A program made the position numbers and the translations under genes. Below, piece after piece: positions 46,569-56,621 of a DNA stretch of 64,000 bases (the first letter of the stretch is position 1; every line of letters begins with the position of its first letter). This DNA comes from Ditibartonella apihabitans (lineage in GTDB: Bacteria; Pseudomonadota; Alphaproteobacteria; Rhizobiales; Rhizobiaceae). The stretch spans positions 1,178,001-1,242,000 of the forward strand of contig NZ_CP015820.1 in the NCBI RefSeq assembly GCF_002007485.1, written 5' to 3'. The notes below the pieces were generated by a model that was not told the DNA's origin, did no database searches, and saw only the letters and a list, made by a program, of their open reading frames with translations.

Positions 46569-47807
46569 ATGGATCATGCCGGACAACAAGCAAATTTTAT
46601 TGGCAATATCGGACAATCAAAATGGCTTGTTTTTATTGTCGCATTTTTCTTAAGTCTCATGAGTTTTCCAGGTAAGGGCAATGCCGGTAATGAACAATTG
46701 GAACTTGTGAACATAAGAGCGGTAGGAGATCTAACGAGAACTAGACTTATTGCGGTATTCTCGGGCAATCCCGACTACTCCTTACAATTTCTTGATCATC
46801 CGAACCGGCTCGTTGTCAATCTTCCCAGAACGGACTTTTCCTCACAAAAACAGCCTCCGTTAAAGTTTGGTATGGTTACCGATTTGCGTTACGGAACGTC
46901 CGGGCCAAATTCATCAAGAATTATATTGACAACCAATGCCCCTTTCGTGATCGAAAAAGATAATATCGAGCAACTTGATAGTGGACTTTGGCAATTGGTC
47001 ATAGATTTGACCAAGGATAGTGAGGAAAACTTCAAAAAGTTAATCCAAAAACAGCAAACAGGAAATAATGCGCAGGCACGTGACGATAGAAAAGCTCAAC
47101 AAAAGCCTTTTCGCGTCGTAATAGATGCCGGGCATGGAGGAATTGATAGCGGGGCTGAAAGTGTCTCGGGTGTGCTTGAAAAAAACGTTACATTGGCGTT
47201 TGCGCGCACGTTACGCGATGAACTGGAAAAAAACGTCAATTTGCAGGTATTTTTGACACGTGATTCTGATATTTTTCTGAGACTTAACGAGCGGGTTCAA
47301 AAAGCACGTGATTATGGTGCCGATCTGTTCATTTCTATCCATGCCGATACAATAAATATGACATCGATGCGTGGCGCAACAGTTTATACGATTTCGGATC
47401 GCGCATCTGACGATTTGGCAAAAGCTTTGGCAGAAAGAGAGAATAAAGCTGATCTGCTTGACGGATTACCGGCTGACGAATCTCCCGAGGTGACCGATAT
47501 TCTGATCGATCTTGCGAGACGGGAGACATTGTCTTTTTCGGTGAATTTTGCCGATCGTGTAGTTTCAAGTCTCTTGGAAGATAATATAAACCTTATAAAA
47601 AATCCGCATCGCTATGCCGGTTTTCAGGTTCTAAAAGCCCCCGACATTCCATCGGTTCTCATTGAAATCGGATATTTATCGAATAAGGATGACGAGAAGC
47701 TCATTTCGGATCCCGTTTGGAGAAGACAAGCAGCAAGCGCAATTGCAACAGCTGTGCAACAATTTGCAAATTATAGGACCCGTAACGGGAATAATCCACA
47801 GCCATGA
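46569..47807 (+). CDS. N-acetylmuramoyl-L-alanine amidase (AmiC-type)
   Basis: Cleaves the peptide stem from peptidoglycan during cell separation. Signal/anchor sequence about 18-38; AMIN domain about 40-150 (VNIRAVGDLTRTRLIAVFSG) for septal targeting; Amidase_3 catalytic domain about 175-400. Zinc ligands: His in VVIDAGHGGIDSGAES, Glu in VLEKNVTLAF, His in LFISIHADT, and the catalytic Glu in VLIEIGYLSN. The 412-residue length is normal. Precedes mrcA by 166 bp, the standard Rhizobiales order rne / amiC-mrcA-prfB. Confidence 0.94.
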   Translation: MDHAGQQANFIGNIGQSKWLVFIVAFFLSLMSFPGKGNAGNEQLELVNIRAVGDLTRTRLIAVFSGNPDYSLQFLDHPNRLVVNLPRTDFSSQKQPPLKFGMVTDLRYGTSGPNSSRIILTTNAPFVIEKDNIEQLDSGLWQLVIDLTKDSEENFKKLIQKQQTGNNAQARDDRKAQQKPFRVVIDAGHGGIDSGAESVSGVLEKNVTLAFARTLRDELEKNVNLQVFLTRDSDIFLRLNERVQKARDYGADLFISIHADTINMTSMRGATVYTISDRASDDLAKALAERENKADLLDGLPADESPEVTDILIDLARRETLSFSVNFADRVVSSLLEDNINLIKNPHRYAGFQVLKAPDIPSVLIEIGYLSNKDDEKLISDPVWRRQAASAIATAVQQFANYRTRNGNNPQP

Positions 47808-47973
47808 TAAAAATGCTTGAGAAAAACGGAAGCGATAGTCTTAACTTTGACATTAAAATACTAAATAGTGCATTTAGCCTTGTTTCTAACGAAATTCCAG
47901 TGCACACGCATCGGGTTTTACCAATAAAGGTCTCGCATAAAGCGGGTACGGGAGAAAGCGACATCCGGTTATT

Positions 47974-50445
47974 ATGATGAAGTTTTTTAGAATTTTTCTT
48001 GCCGCTGGAGTTACTCTCAGTCTGGGCACATATCTAATCGGCTTGGCAAGCGCCGAGAATGAACAGCAAGGCGACGAGCTTCCGGATTATCAGGTGCTTG
48101 CCGATTACGAGCCTCCTGTTATGACCCGCGTTCACGCTGCAGATGGTGGCCTCATGGCAGAATTTGCGACGAATCGTCGACTTTATCTGCCAATCCAATC
48201 GGTTCCCGATTTAGTGAAATTTGCCTTTATATCTGCTGAAGACAAAAATTTTTACACCCATTTCGGTCTTGATCCGGAAGGGCTTGCACGAGCCTTGGTA
48301 AGCAACGTCAAAAATATCGGTTCCGGTCGCAGACCTGAAGGTGCTTCGACAATCACTCAACAGGTCGCAAAAAACTTCCTTTTAAGTTCCGATGCCACGA
48401 TGGAACGTAAAATCAAGGAAGCCATATTGGCTATGCGCATCGAAAGGGCTTATTCCAAAGACCGTATTCTCGAACTTTATCTGAACGAAATTTATCTGGG
48501 ACGTGGCGCTTATGGTATTGCCGCTGCTGCACTTACATATTTCAATAAATCGGTGAACGAGCTTACATTGGAAGAATGTGCCTATCTTGCATCTCTTCCA
48601 AAGGGGCCGAGCAATTACGATCCTTTCAAACATACCCAGCGTGCTCTCGACCGTAGAAACTGGGTAATTGATCGTATGGTTGAAAATGGCTACGCGACGC
48701 AGGCACAAGGCGAGCAGGCAAAACTGAAACCTTTGGGCATCTCGCTGCGTGGTGACGATTCATATATTTTCGCGGCAGACTATTTCACCGAAGAAGTCCG
48801 TCGGCAATTGATCAACCGTTATGGTTCAAAAACCCTTTATGAGGGTGGCTTATCCGTTCGCACAACTCTGGATCCGAATTTACAAGTTCAGGCTCGTCGG
48901 GCATTGCAGGACGGTCTTGTCAAATACGATCAGAACCATGGTTGGCGCGGAGCATATAAACACATCGACATTTCAGATGATTGGGGCGTCGCTTTGGGAG
49001 ATGTTAGCGGCTTTAGCGATGTTCCGGAATGGCGTTTGGCTGTTGTTCTTTCCGTTTCGCCGGATAAAGTAAAAATCGGTTTGCAACCAAAGAGAGAAGT
49101 ATCCGGCGCACTTTCGGCCGAGCGCGACGTGGCCACAATTAACGCAAGCGATATGAAATGGGCTTACCGAATGGTCGGTAAGAACGACCGCCGGTCTTCA
49201 GCTTCAAATCCAGGTGGCGTTCTGCAGGTTGGCGATGTGATTTTTGTCGAGAAAAAGCCCGGAAGCGAGGACGGTTATTTGCTCCGGCAACCACCTAAAA
49301 TTGAAGGTGCAATGGTTGTTATGGAGCCAAGGACAGGACGTGTTCTGGCGATGGTTGGCGGGTTCTCGTTTGCTGAGTCCGAGTTCAACCGTGCAACCCA
49401 GGCCTATCGGCAACCCGGCTCTTCTTTTAAACCCTTTGTTTATGCCGCAGCTCTTGATAATGGTTATACGCCGGCTTCGGTTGTGCTCGACGGGCCTGTG
49501 GAAATCAAACAGCCGAATGGCGAAGTGTGGCGACCAAAGAATTATGGCGGGACATTTGCCGGCCCTTCGACACTACGTTACGGTATCGAACACTCTCGTA
49601 ATTTGATGACAGTCCGCTTGGCAAACGATCTCGGTATGCCGATTGTGTCGGAATATGCGGAACGTTTCGGAATTTATGACAAATTGCAACCTTATCTTCC
49701 GATGGCATTAGGGGCAGGGGAAACAACGGTATTGCGCATGGTTACCGCTTATTCGGTTATCGCGAATGGTGGCCGCTCCATTTCACCATCCCTTATAGAC
49801 CGCATTCAGGATCGATATGGGGCTACGATCTATCGACATGACCAACGTAAATGCGAGGCATGCAACGTAAAGAGCTGGGATAACCAGCCCGAACCGACAT
49901 TGATAGATGAGCGGGATCAGGTGCTCGATCCTATGACAGCCTATCAGATTACCTCAATGATGGAAGGTGTGGTTCAACGCGGTACGGCTGCACGCCTTGC
50001 ATATCTTAATCGCCATATTGCCGGTAAAACCGGAACCACGAACGACTCGAAAGACGCATGGTTTATGGGCTTTACTCCCAATATCGTCGTTGGTGTGTTT
50101 ATCGGCTATGACCAGCCTTCAACACTCGGATATGGTGGTACCGGAAGTTCTCTTGCAGTTCCCGTATTTGGTGAATTTATGGAGAACGCTATGAAAGGCG
50201 TTCCCGACGTTGATTTTAAAATACCGGATGGCATGATGCAAATTGCTATTGATCGGAAAACCGGTATGCGTGCGGAACCCGGAAATAGCAATGTCATTGT
50301 TGAAGCCTTCAAACCGGGTACTGGTCCGGCCGATGTTTATCAGGTTATTGGCGGAACGACATCCTTTAAAGAAGGGGTGCCGGTTGCGCCGACGTCTCCT
50401 CAAGTCAATAAAGCTATTCAAAGTGGCGCCGATGGGCTTTATTGA
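47974..50445 (+). CDS. mrcA: Penicillin-binding protein 1A
   Basis: Bifunctional peptidoglycan synthase. An N-terminal signal anchor (about 5-27) leads to the GT51 domain, with catalytic Glu89 in AEDKNFYTHFG and GASTITQQVAKN. An OB-like insert follows (about 320-420). The transpeptidase domain has the active Ser in PGSSFKPF, the S-x-N motif HSRN, and KTGTT near residue 685. 823 residues. Two ATGs, 47974 and 47977. The GT51 motif sequences differ clearly from the lone GT51 in the island, so the latter is not a recent duplicate. Confidence 0.96.
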   Translation: MMKFFRIFLAAGVTLSLGTYLIGLASAENEQQGDELPDYQVLADYEPPVMTRVHAADGGLMAEFATNRRLYLPIQSVPDLVKFAFISAEDKNFYTHFGLDPEGLARALVSNVKNIGSGRRPEGASTITQQVAKNFLLSSDATMERKIKEAILAMRIERAYSKDRILELYLNEIYLGRGAYGIAAAALTYFNKSVNELTLEECAYLASLPKGPSNYDPFKHTQRALDRRNWVIDRMVENGYATQAQGEQAKLKPLGISLRGDDSYIFAADYFTEEVRRQLINRYGSKTLYEGGLSVRTTLDPNLQVQARRALQDGLVKYDQNHGWRGAYKHIDISDDWGVALGDVSGFSDVPEWRLAVVLSVSPDKVKIGLQPKREVSGALSAERDVATINASDMKWAYRMVGKNDRRSSASNPGGVLQVGDVIFVEKKPGSEDGYLLRQPPKIEGAMVVMEPRTGRVLAMVGGFSFAESEFNRATQAYRQPGSSFKPFVYAAALDNGYTPASVVLDGPVEIKQPNGEVWRPKNYGGTFAGPSTLRYGIEHSRNLMTVRLANDLGMPIVSEYAERFGIYDKLQPYLPMALGAGETTVLRMVTAYSVIANGGRSISPSLIDRIQDRYGATIYRHDQRKCEACNVKSWDNQPEPTLIDERDQVLDPMTAYQITSMMEGVVQRGTAARLAYLNRHIAGKTGTTNDSKDAWFMGFTPNIVVGVFIGYDQPSTLGYGGTGSSLAVPVFGEFMENAMKGVPDVDFKIPDGMMQIAIDRKTGMRAEPGNSNVIVEAFKPGTGPADVYQVIGGTTSFKEGVPVAPTSPQVNKAIQSGADGLY

Positions 50446-50603
50446 AAATTGTCTTTTGACAAAAAAGACATCTTGTGGATATTGCTGCACAACTGTTGTC
50501 GGATAAACGACGTTCAAAGCGGAAAAGTTGAATTCGCTATTGTAACGGAGCAATAAGCCCGGCAACGAACAACAAAATAAATGATCAGGAAAAAGACATA
50601 ACA

Positions 50604-51732
50604 ATGCGAGCAGAAATCGAAACTTTGGTTGAAGAAATCAAGCAGGCTATCGGCTTGCTGAGGAGGCATCTTTGACTGGGATCAGTCTGTAAAACGCCTG
50701 GAATATCTCAACGAAAAAGCTGAAGATCCCAGTTTGTGGGACGATGCGGCAAAAGCGCAGGAACTTATGCGCGAACGGCAGCGGTTGGACGACGGTATTA
50801 ATAATATCAAACATCTGACGCAAACACTGAACGACAACATTGAATTGATCTCCATGGGGGAAGAAGAGGGCGATGACGACATTGTTAGAGATGCCGAATC
50901 ATCAATACATGCCCTTAAAGGTGAACTTGATAAACGCCAGATCGAAATGTTGTTATCCGGCGAAGTGGATGCCAATGACACTTATCTGGAAATTCATGCT
51001 GGTGCCGGTGGTACAGAAAGTCAGGATTGGGCTTCTATGCTCCTTCGCATGTATACCAGATGGGCGGAAAAACACTCAATGAAAGTTGAAGTGCTGGAAG
51101 TTCATGATGGCGAAGAAGCAGGGATAAAATCGGCAACCATACTTGTGAAAGGCCATAACGCTTACGGTATGCTTAAAACCGAGTCTGGCGTGCATCGTCT
51201 GGTTCGTATTTCTCCATATGATTCCAATGCAAGGCGTCACACGTCCTTTGCTAGCGTCTGGGTCTATCCGGTTATTGATGACAATATAGAAGTGGATGTT
51301 TCGGAAGCTGATGTACGCATTGACACATATCGTTCGTCAGGTGCTGGTGGCCAGCACATTAACACGACGGATTCTGCGGTGCGGATCACACACCTTAAAA
51401 CCGGTATTGTTGTACAGTGTCAAGCCGAACGCTCCCAACATAAAAACCGTGCTACAGCGTGGGCTATGTTAAGAGCGCGCCTTTATGAAGAAGAGTTGAA
51501 ACGTCGTGAAGACGAAGCCAACGCGCTGGAAGCATCCAAAACAGAAATTGGCTGGGGCCATCAAATCCGTTCTTACGTTTTACAGCCTTATCAGCTTGTA
51601 AAAGATTTGCGCACAGGTGTGGAAAACACCGATCCACAAGCAGTGCTTGATGGTGACCTTGATGAATTCATGGAAGCGGCGCTAGCACAAAAGATCAAAG
51701 GTGGTGTCGAGCATGTTGAAGATGTTACCTGA
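50604..51732 (+). CDS. prfB: Peptide chain release factor 2, programmed +1 frameshift
   Basis: Terminates translation at UGA and UAA. MRAEIETLVEEIKQAIGLL is read from 50604 up to CTT TGA at 50670-50675. A +1 shift continues with DWDQSVKRLEYL to 51732, giving about 375 residues. GGQ is in SSGAGGQHINTTDSAVR. The codon-recognition tripeptide is SPY (VRISPYDSNARRHTSF) instead of the E. coli SPF, usual in alphaproteobacteria as far as I know. Gene order with mrcA is typical. The frameshift is regulatory, not an error. Confidence 0.95.
50661..50676 (+). other. RF2 autoregulatory +1 frameshift site
   Basis: AGGAGG (internal Shine-Dalgarno, 50661-50666), CAT, CTT, TGA and C: the classic slip of CTT to TTT at an in-frame UGA followed by C, with the correct three-base spacing. 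Low RF2 makes the UGA slow and raises frameshifting. Confidence 0.94.
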
Positions 51733-51921
51733 CCTCTTCAACATGAATTTAACAAGAGTTGAGCCGACCCCGTTTTATAAGTTGGGACATTATGCTTCAA
51801 TGCGACGAATTTTTATATAAGTTCGCGGATTGAAGTATATTTTGCACCTGATTTGTCTATCAGACATCCACCGGATTGCTAACCATCGGCTATAGAAATC
51901 ATTAAGGCGGGATAAAACAGG

Positions 51922-52143
51922 TTATCCACGTGGACCTGTTATTATAGGGTCAATGCCGGCATAAGGTTTTAGGGCAATATTTTCGGTTTTCGGAACCGAA
52001 ACTTTGGGCATCGCCGGAAGAGATTGATGAAAATAGGGCTTTTTTGCATCTGTTTCTTTTGTCAGCTCTTTTGCTGTTGTAGCAACCGACATTGCTGCAA
52101 ACAAAACCGACGTTAGAACCAGTATCTTTGCAAAATAGTGCAT
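51922..52143 (-). CDS. Small exported hypothetical protein
   Basis: A 73-residue ORF with a clear signal peptide (MHYFAKILVLTSVLFAAMSVATTA, shown here only by residues 1-20 MHYFAKILVLTSVLFAAMSV). The mature 48 residues are Lys/Pro-rich (KPYFHQSLPAMPKVSVPKTE) with no domain. An AGGGAAGA ribosome site precedes the ATG. Follows bcp in tandem on the minus strand after about 70 bp (bcp is downstream of its promoter side). Function unknown, and it may be poorly conserved. Confidence 0.55.
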   Translation of the reverse strand: MHYFAKILVLTSVLFAAMSVATTAKELTKETDAKKPYFHQSLPAMPKVSVPKTENIALKPYAGIDPIITGPRG

Positions 52144-52213
52144 ATTTTTATCTTCCCTATTCTGTCTTAATTAACACACTAAAAAGTTAACAAAGTCCTA
52201 ACGATTGTTATTT

Positions 52214-52684
52214 TCAGGCGATTGTTGTTGCCTTCTCCAATACAGTTTTGGCGTGGCCTGGAACTTTAACTTTCCGCCAGATTTCAGCAATTTTACCGTT
52301 TTTGTCGATTAGAAATGTGCTGCGTTCGACGCCCATATATTTGCGTCCATACATCGACTTTTCCACCCATACACCATATTTCTGAAGCGTCGTTTTTTCC
52401 TCGTCGGAGACAAGGATAAGCTGAAGATCGTGTTTGCTTATGAATTTATCGTGCTTTTCAGCCTTGTCCGGTGACATTCCGATAATTGTTACGCCAATTT
52501 TGTCGAATTCGGGTCGAAGTTCCGTAAAGTCATGTGCTTCCAGTGTGCAGCCACTGGTATCATCTTTCGGATAGAAATAAAGTACAACAGGATGACCTCG
52601 CAATTCGGATAAAGTTTGTGTCTTTCCACTATCGCGAGGCAAATTGAAATCAGGTGCAACATCGCCTTTTTGTAAACCTGCCAT
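52214..52684 (-). CDS. bcp: Thioredoxin-dependent peroxiredoxin (Bcp type)
   Basis: Reduces hydroperoxides. 156 residues of the AhpC/TSA fold with the peroxidatic Cys46 in KDDTSGCTLEA and the Arg of WRKVKVPGH. There is no other Cys in the protein: the position usually carrying the resolving Cys four or five residues on is Ala-His. It is therefore a 1-Cys form needing an external thiol. A good GAAAGGTAA ribosome site precedes the ATG at 52684. Confidence 0.94.
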   Translation of the reverse strand: MAGLQKGDVAPDFNLPRDSGKTQTLSELRGHPVVLYFYPKDDTSGCTLEAHDFTELRPEFDKIGVTIIGMSPDKAEKHDKFISKHDLQLILVSDEEKTTLQKYGVWVEKSMYGRKYMGVERSTFLIDKNGKIAEIWRKVKVPGHAKTVLEKATTIA

Positions 52685-52795
52685 TATAATTACCTTTCTT
52701 CTGTGGGTAGAACGAAAATTAAATTAGAAACCATAAGAATCAACATTATTCGGTGCTATAAAGAGTCTTACGATATTAATCCTACATCGTAAAAT

Positions 52796-55700
52796 GTGAT
52801 TACAGAGATAAATGGGGTTGATTGCAATTTGTCAGATCCACATGAAGAGATTCGCTTTAAAAAAAGCGAGATAAAGAGCCTCGACCAATTTCCGTCAGCA
52901 CAGGATAGCAATGGCGTGACGGTTGATACACCACGTCGACGCAAAACATTGGCAAGGCGCCTTTTCCATATCGTTTTGTGGGCTATTATTATCGTCATAT
53001 TATTGTTGGGGCTGATCTTTTCTCTATTGAAAGTAGGCATTAGCGGCAAATATTTGACGCAGAAAATGCAGGCAACGCTTACCCAGCAATTAGGCGATTA
53101 CGCACGTGTAAAAATTACCGATGCGCGTCTTTCATTGGACGAGGATTATCATCTGGCATTGGAAACACAAAACGTCATGTTGGATGATATCAAGGATGGT
53201 GTAAAAGTAGACCAGATCGGGGTTTTTCGCGTTGGCTTTTCCTCATGGGCTCTTCTTTTAGGCAAATTGCAGATAGCCCAGATAGAACTTCACGATGCCA
53301 ACGTCCTTTTGCCGCAAACTGGCGGACCGGGCTTGTTTGAGCAATTACCAAAAGATGAATATGGGCGCATTGACCCTGACGCAACGTCCAAAGCACTGTT
53401 TTCTGCTTTCGATAGCGGTGCCGATAAATTGCGTTCAATGTCAATTAATGTACTCGTTTTGAAGAATATTTCGCTTCATATGCCAGGCGATAATGGCACA
53501 ATATTGGGAATAAAAGATTTTGATTTGCGCACACGTTGGAGAACAGCCGCACTTTTATCTTCTCTGACGTGGAATGGTGAAAAAATTGGCGTTACAGCAA
53601 ATGCGAACTACGTCAGCCGGCATGCGACCGACATAACGCTCAAGGTCAAATCTTTCCCCCTCCATTTGGGCGCAGCCGATGATGTTTCACCATTTTTACC
53701 GAACGGTCACACAAATAATGGGCATTTCAGATTGAAGGGAAAGGCCAATCTCAATGTCGAGGCTCATCGTGTTTCATTAGAAAATGAACCGGTGGTGCGC
53801 ACATCACTTGTGATGCCTGATGGGGTTATGGATTTTGGTACAGAACAAAATATTCCTTCAAAAATCGATTTAAATCTGCTGCACACACCTCACAGCGGTA
53901 AAATCGAAGTCGAAACGTCATTATTGACAATTGGCGGGTTCACTTTGCCGTTCAACGGTGCATTGGGAATTACACCCAATGATAAAGAAACAGGAAAGCC
54001 GGTTAACGATTATCGTTTCGAAATTGTCGCCCAACATGCCGTCAGCGCCTCGAACGAGGTTCCCGATATAGCACTCAGATTCGAGATGAAGCTCGCTGGC
54101 CAGTACAATATTGGCGACAAAAAAGTAATGATGGATGAAATAACCATCAATACGCCACATGGTAATATGATGGGGCAGGGTAGTCTCAAATTCGGGAACG
54201 GTACCCCCGAAACGATCTTTGTTCTTCGTGTTCCTCAAATGGATGTGGCTGAAGCAAAACAACTTTGGCCTGTCAATCTATCTCCGGGCGCAAGGCGATG
54301 GGTTGTTTCCCATATTTTCGGCGGTCAGTTAAAAAACGGTTCTATCGAAATAGCCTTGCCGCAAGGATATTTTCAATCGGGAATACCGACGGGAACACTT
54401 TCAGGAAATGAAATAAAAATCAGGACTGAAATCCTGAATACGCGTTCTGATCTTGTTGGAGAATTACCGGCTTTGCGGGATGCGTCCGGTAATATCGCCA
54501 TTGACGGGATGACGACGACTATCAAGCTTGACAAGGGGATAAGCTATTTATCCGACGGACGTAAAATTGAAGCGACGGACGGAACAATGGTTATTCCTTG
54601 GGGCCCCCAACGGCCGGTTTATGCCGATATGAACTTGACAGCACGTAGCGAGATTGATGCAGCCGGAGAGATGATTGGCTATGCACCGATCAATGCCCGC
54701 CATCGTTTGCCGTTCAACCCTGATCATGCTGAGGGCAATGTCGAAGTTGATCTCGATCTCCGCTTTCCGGTAACGCATGATAATCCACGAGGTGAGATAA
54801 CTTATAACGCTAATGTCAATTTCAATAATTTTTCTATTCCGGACCCGATTGAAAACAATCTGGTCAGCAATGCTTCCGGTACAGCTAATGTCACGAGATC
54901 GGGTATTGTTCTGGAAGCGAGCGGCCTGCTCAATGACTTTCCTGCCCAAATCAAGCTTGTACAGCCGTTTGATAACTCGAATTTACAAAAAAGCGAGAAA
55001 ATTACGCTCAATATTGATGATTCAATTCGGGCAAAACATTTTTCGTTCCTCAATAATTTCCTGTCAGGGCCGGTTAATATAGAGGTCGGGCAGGATAATA
55101 ATGGAAAACGCCATTTTAATGCAGATCTCACCAATGCAGAGCTGGAATTTTCATGGGCAGGCTGGAAAAAAGGCAAAGGCATGGCGGCACGTGCCCAATT
55201 TGATATGCCATCAAATATAAAGGATAAACCTGACTATACGATAGAAAATTTCTCTTTATCCGGTCAGAATTTGGATGTAGCTGGTCAAATCCATATCAAG
55301 GACAAACAACTGGCAAGTGCTGAATTCAACAAAGCCAATTTAAGTCGAAACGACGATTTGGGATTGAAAATTATCAGTTCCGGAAAAACCTATCATATAG
55401 AGGCAACCGGAAAAAGTTACGATGGACGCGCCTTGATCCAGCAATTGGGAAAAACACAAAATTCGAATTCCAATGATAAAACAGCCATATCGTTGAATGC
55501 ATCTATAGGAAGCCTTGCAGGTTTCTATGGGGAAGAGCTTGATAACGTTAAGGCAACTTACGAAATAACCGAGCAAAAAGCTGTGCAGTTTTCATTGAGT
55601 GGAACAACCCATAGTCGCAGATCTGTCAATGTCGAGACACAAAAAAGTCAAGGGAGACAAACGATCTCGGCAAGAAGCAATGACGCCGGAGCATTGATGC

Positions 55701-56254
55701 GATTTATGAATTATTATGACAAGATTCGCGGTGGTGATCTGAAAGCCGATTTATCGTCATCTTCCGGCCAACCGTTATCCGGTCGGGTCAGTATCAGAAA
55801 CTTTGCGGTGGTTGATGAACCCAGATTGGCTGCGATTGTCTCCTCACGACCAAGTGGCGGCGGTAAAAGTTTGAATGAAGCCGTAAGAGGTAAAATCAAC
55901 AGTTCGAGTATCGGTTTTGATCTTACTTATGCCCATATTGCAAAGGGTGACAATTATTTGGTTCTTGATAAAGGTGTTCTGAGAGGACCGACAGTCGGTG
56001 CTACTTTTCAGGGAGTTCTTTACGATGTCGCGGGAAATATGTCGATCACCGGTACTTTTATGCCGGCTTATGGTCTGAACCGTTTGTTTGGAGATTTGCC
56101 AATTATAGGGCAAGTATTAGGAAATGGCCGCGACCGTGGATTGATCGGAATTACTTTTAAGATTGAAGGCAAGGCGAAGCATCCGCAAGTTATGGTCAAT
56201 CCGATTTCGGTGATCGCACCCGGTATTTTCAGGTCGATATTCGAATTCCAATAA
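52796..56254 (+). CDS. Large AsmA-like/DUF3971 membrane protein
   Basis: 1152 residues: a cytoplasmic N-terminus with an Arg-rich patch (DTPRRRKTLARR), one TM helix at about 57-79, then a very long periplasmic beta-rich region. This contains DUF3971 (middle) and an AsmA_2-type C-terminal domain (LRGPTVGATFQGVLYDVAGNMSITGTFMPAYG near 1060-1095). This layout is that of the YhdP/TamB/AsmA family, which forms grooves for phospholipid transport between membranes; that role here is inferred. The start is GTG at 52796, since the ATG two bases earlier is out of frame. Single gene between bcp and tyrS. Confidence 0.88.
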   Translation: MITEINGVDCNLSDPHEEIRFKKSEIKSLDQFPSAQDSNGVTVDTPRRRKTLARRLFHIVLWAIIIVILLLGLIFSLLKVGISGKYLTQKMQATLTQQLGDYARVKITDARLSLDEDYHLALETQNVMLDDIKDGVKVDQIGVFRVGFSSWALLLGKLQIAQIELHDANVLLPQTGGPGLFEQLPKDEYGRIDPDATSKALFSAFDSGADKLRSMSINVLVLKNISLHMPGDNGTILGIKDFDLRTRWRTAALLSSLTWNGEKIGVTANANYVSRHATDITLKVKSFPLHLGAADDVSPFLPNGHTNNGHFRLKGKANLNVEAHRVSLENEPVVRTSLVMPDGVMDFGTEQNIPSKIDLNLLHTPHSGKIEVETSLLTIGGFTLPFNGALGITPNDKETGKPVNDYRFEIVAQHAVSASNEVPDIALRFEMKLAGQYNIGDKKVMMDEITINTPHGNMMGQGSLKFGNGTPETIFVLRVPQMDVAEAKQLWPVNLSPGARRWVVSHIFGGQLKNGSIEIALPQGYFQSGIPTGTLSGNEIKIRTEILNTRSDLVGELPALRDASGNIAIDGMTTTIKLDKGISYLSDGRKIEATDGTMVIPWGPQRPVYADMNLTARSEIDAAGEMIGYAPINARHRLPFNPDHAEGNVEVDLDLRFPVTHDNPRGEITYNANVNFNNFSIPDPIENNLVSNASGTANVTRSGIVLEASGLLNDFPAQIKLVQPFDNSNLQKSEKITLNIDDSIRAKHFSFLNNFLSGPVNIEVGQDNNGKRHFNADLTNAELEFSWAGWKKGKGMAARAQFDMPSNIKDKPDYTIENFSLSGQNLDVAGQIHIKDKQLASAEFNKANLSRNDDLGLKIISSGKTYHIEATGKSYDGRALIQQLGKTQNSNSNDKTAISLNASIGSLAGFYGEELDNVKATYEITEQKAVQFSLSGTTHSRRSVNVETQKSQGRQTISARSNDAGALMRFMNYYDKIRGGDLKADLSSSSGQPLSGRVSIRNFAVVDEPRLAAIVSSRPSGGGKSLNEAVRGKINSSSIGFDLTYAHIAKGDNYLVLDKGVLRGPTVGATFQGVLYDVAGNMSITGTFMPAYGLNRLFGDLPIIGQVLGNGRDRGLIGITFKIEGKAKHPQVMVNPISVIAPGIFRSIFEFQ

Positions 56255-56541
56255 GCCTTTTAATTGAAGAGCGATAATGCGTTATCAGCGTGTTTTGGTA
56301 ACGGAGTGGTTCTGTTTCCGGTTTTCTAATGTTACTGAATGAACAGGATCGAAGCAGAGAAAAACGGATTTTAATGCTGCCACATCAATCACATTAACAA
56401 TGTGAATTATAACTGTTGGCACATACGGTAAGCTCTGAAGAGACCAATTCCATAAGTCACCTTCTCATATCCGGATTATAGAGCTGTTTTGAAAAGCTTT
56501 ATCAAGAATACCTAAAGTTTATTGCAAACGGATCTTTCTAT
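56255..56541. other. Intergenic sequence between the DUF3971 gene and tyrS
   Basis: Convergent genes with about 370 bp between their stops. Apart from the tyrS terminator at its end I see no ORF, repeat or conserved structure. Confidence 0.5.
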
Positions 56542-56572
56542 AAAAAATCTTCCGGCAAGATCTACCGGAAGA
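56542..56572 (-). terminator. Terminator of tyrS
   Basis: On the minus strand TCTTCCGG (56572-56565) pairs with CCGGAAGA (56555-56548) and leads into TTTTTT (56547-56542). Confidence 0.88.
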
Positions 56573-56621
56573 CCATTATTATGACTGATCAGAATTATGG
56601 CTGAGCGGGAATGCAAACGCA

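Noticed and set aside
40965..50445. Island GT51 as a fragment copied from the nearby mrcA
   Set aside because: Motif sequences and composition differ strongly (GGASTIDMQ versus GASTITQQ; AT-rich codons), so it is a separate family member.
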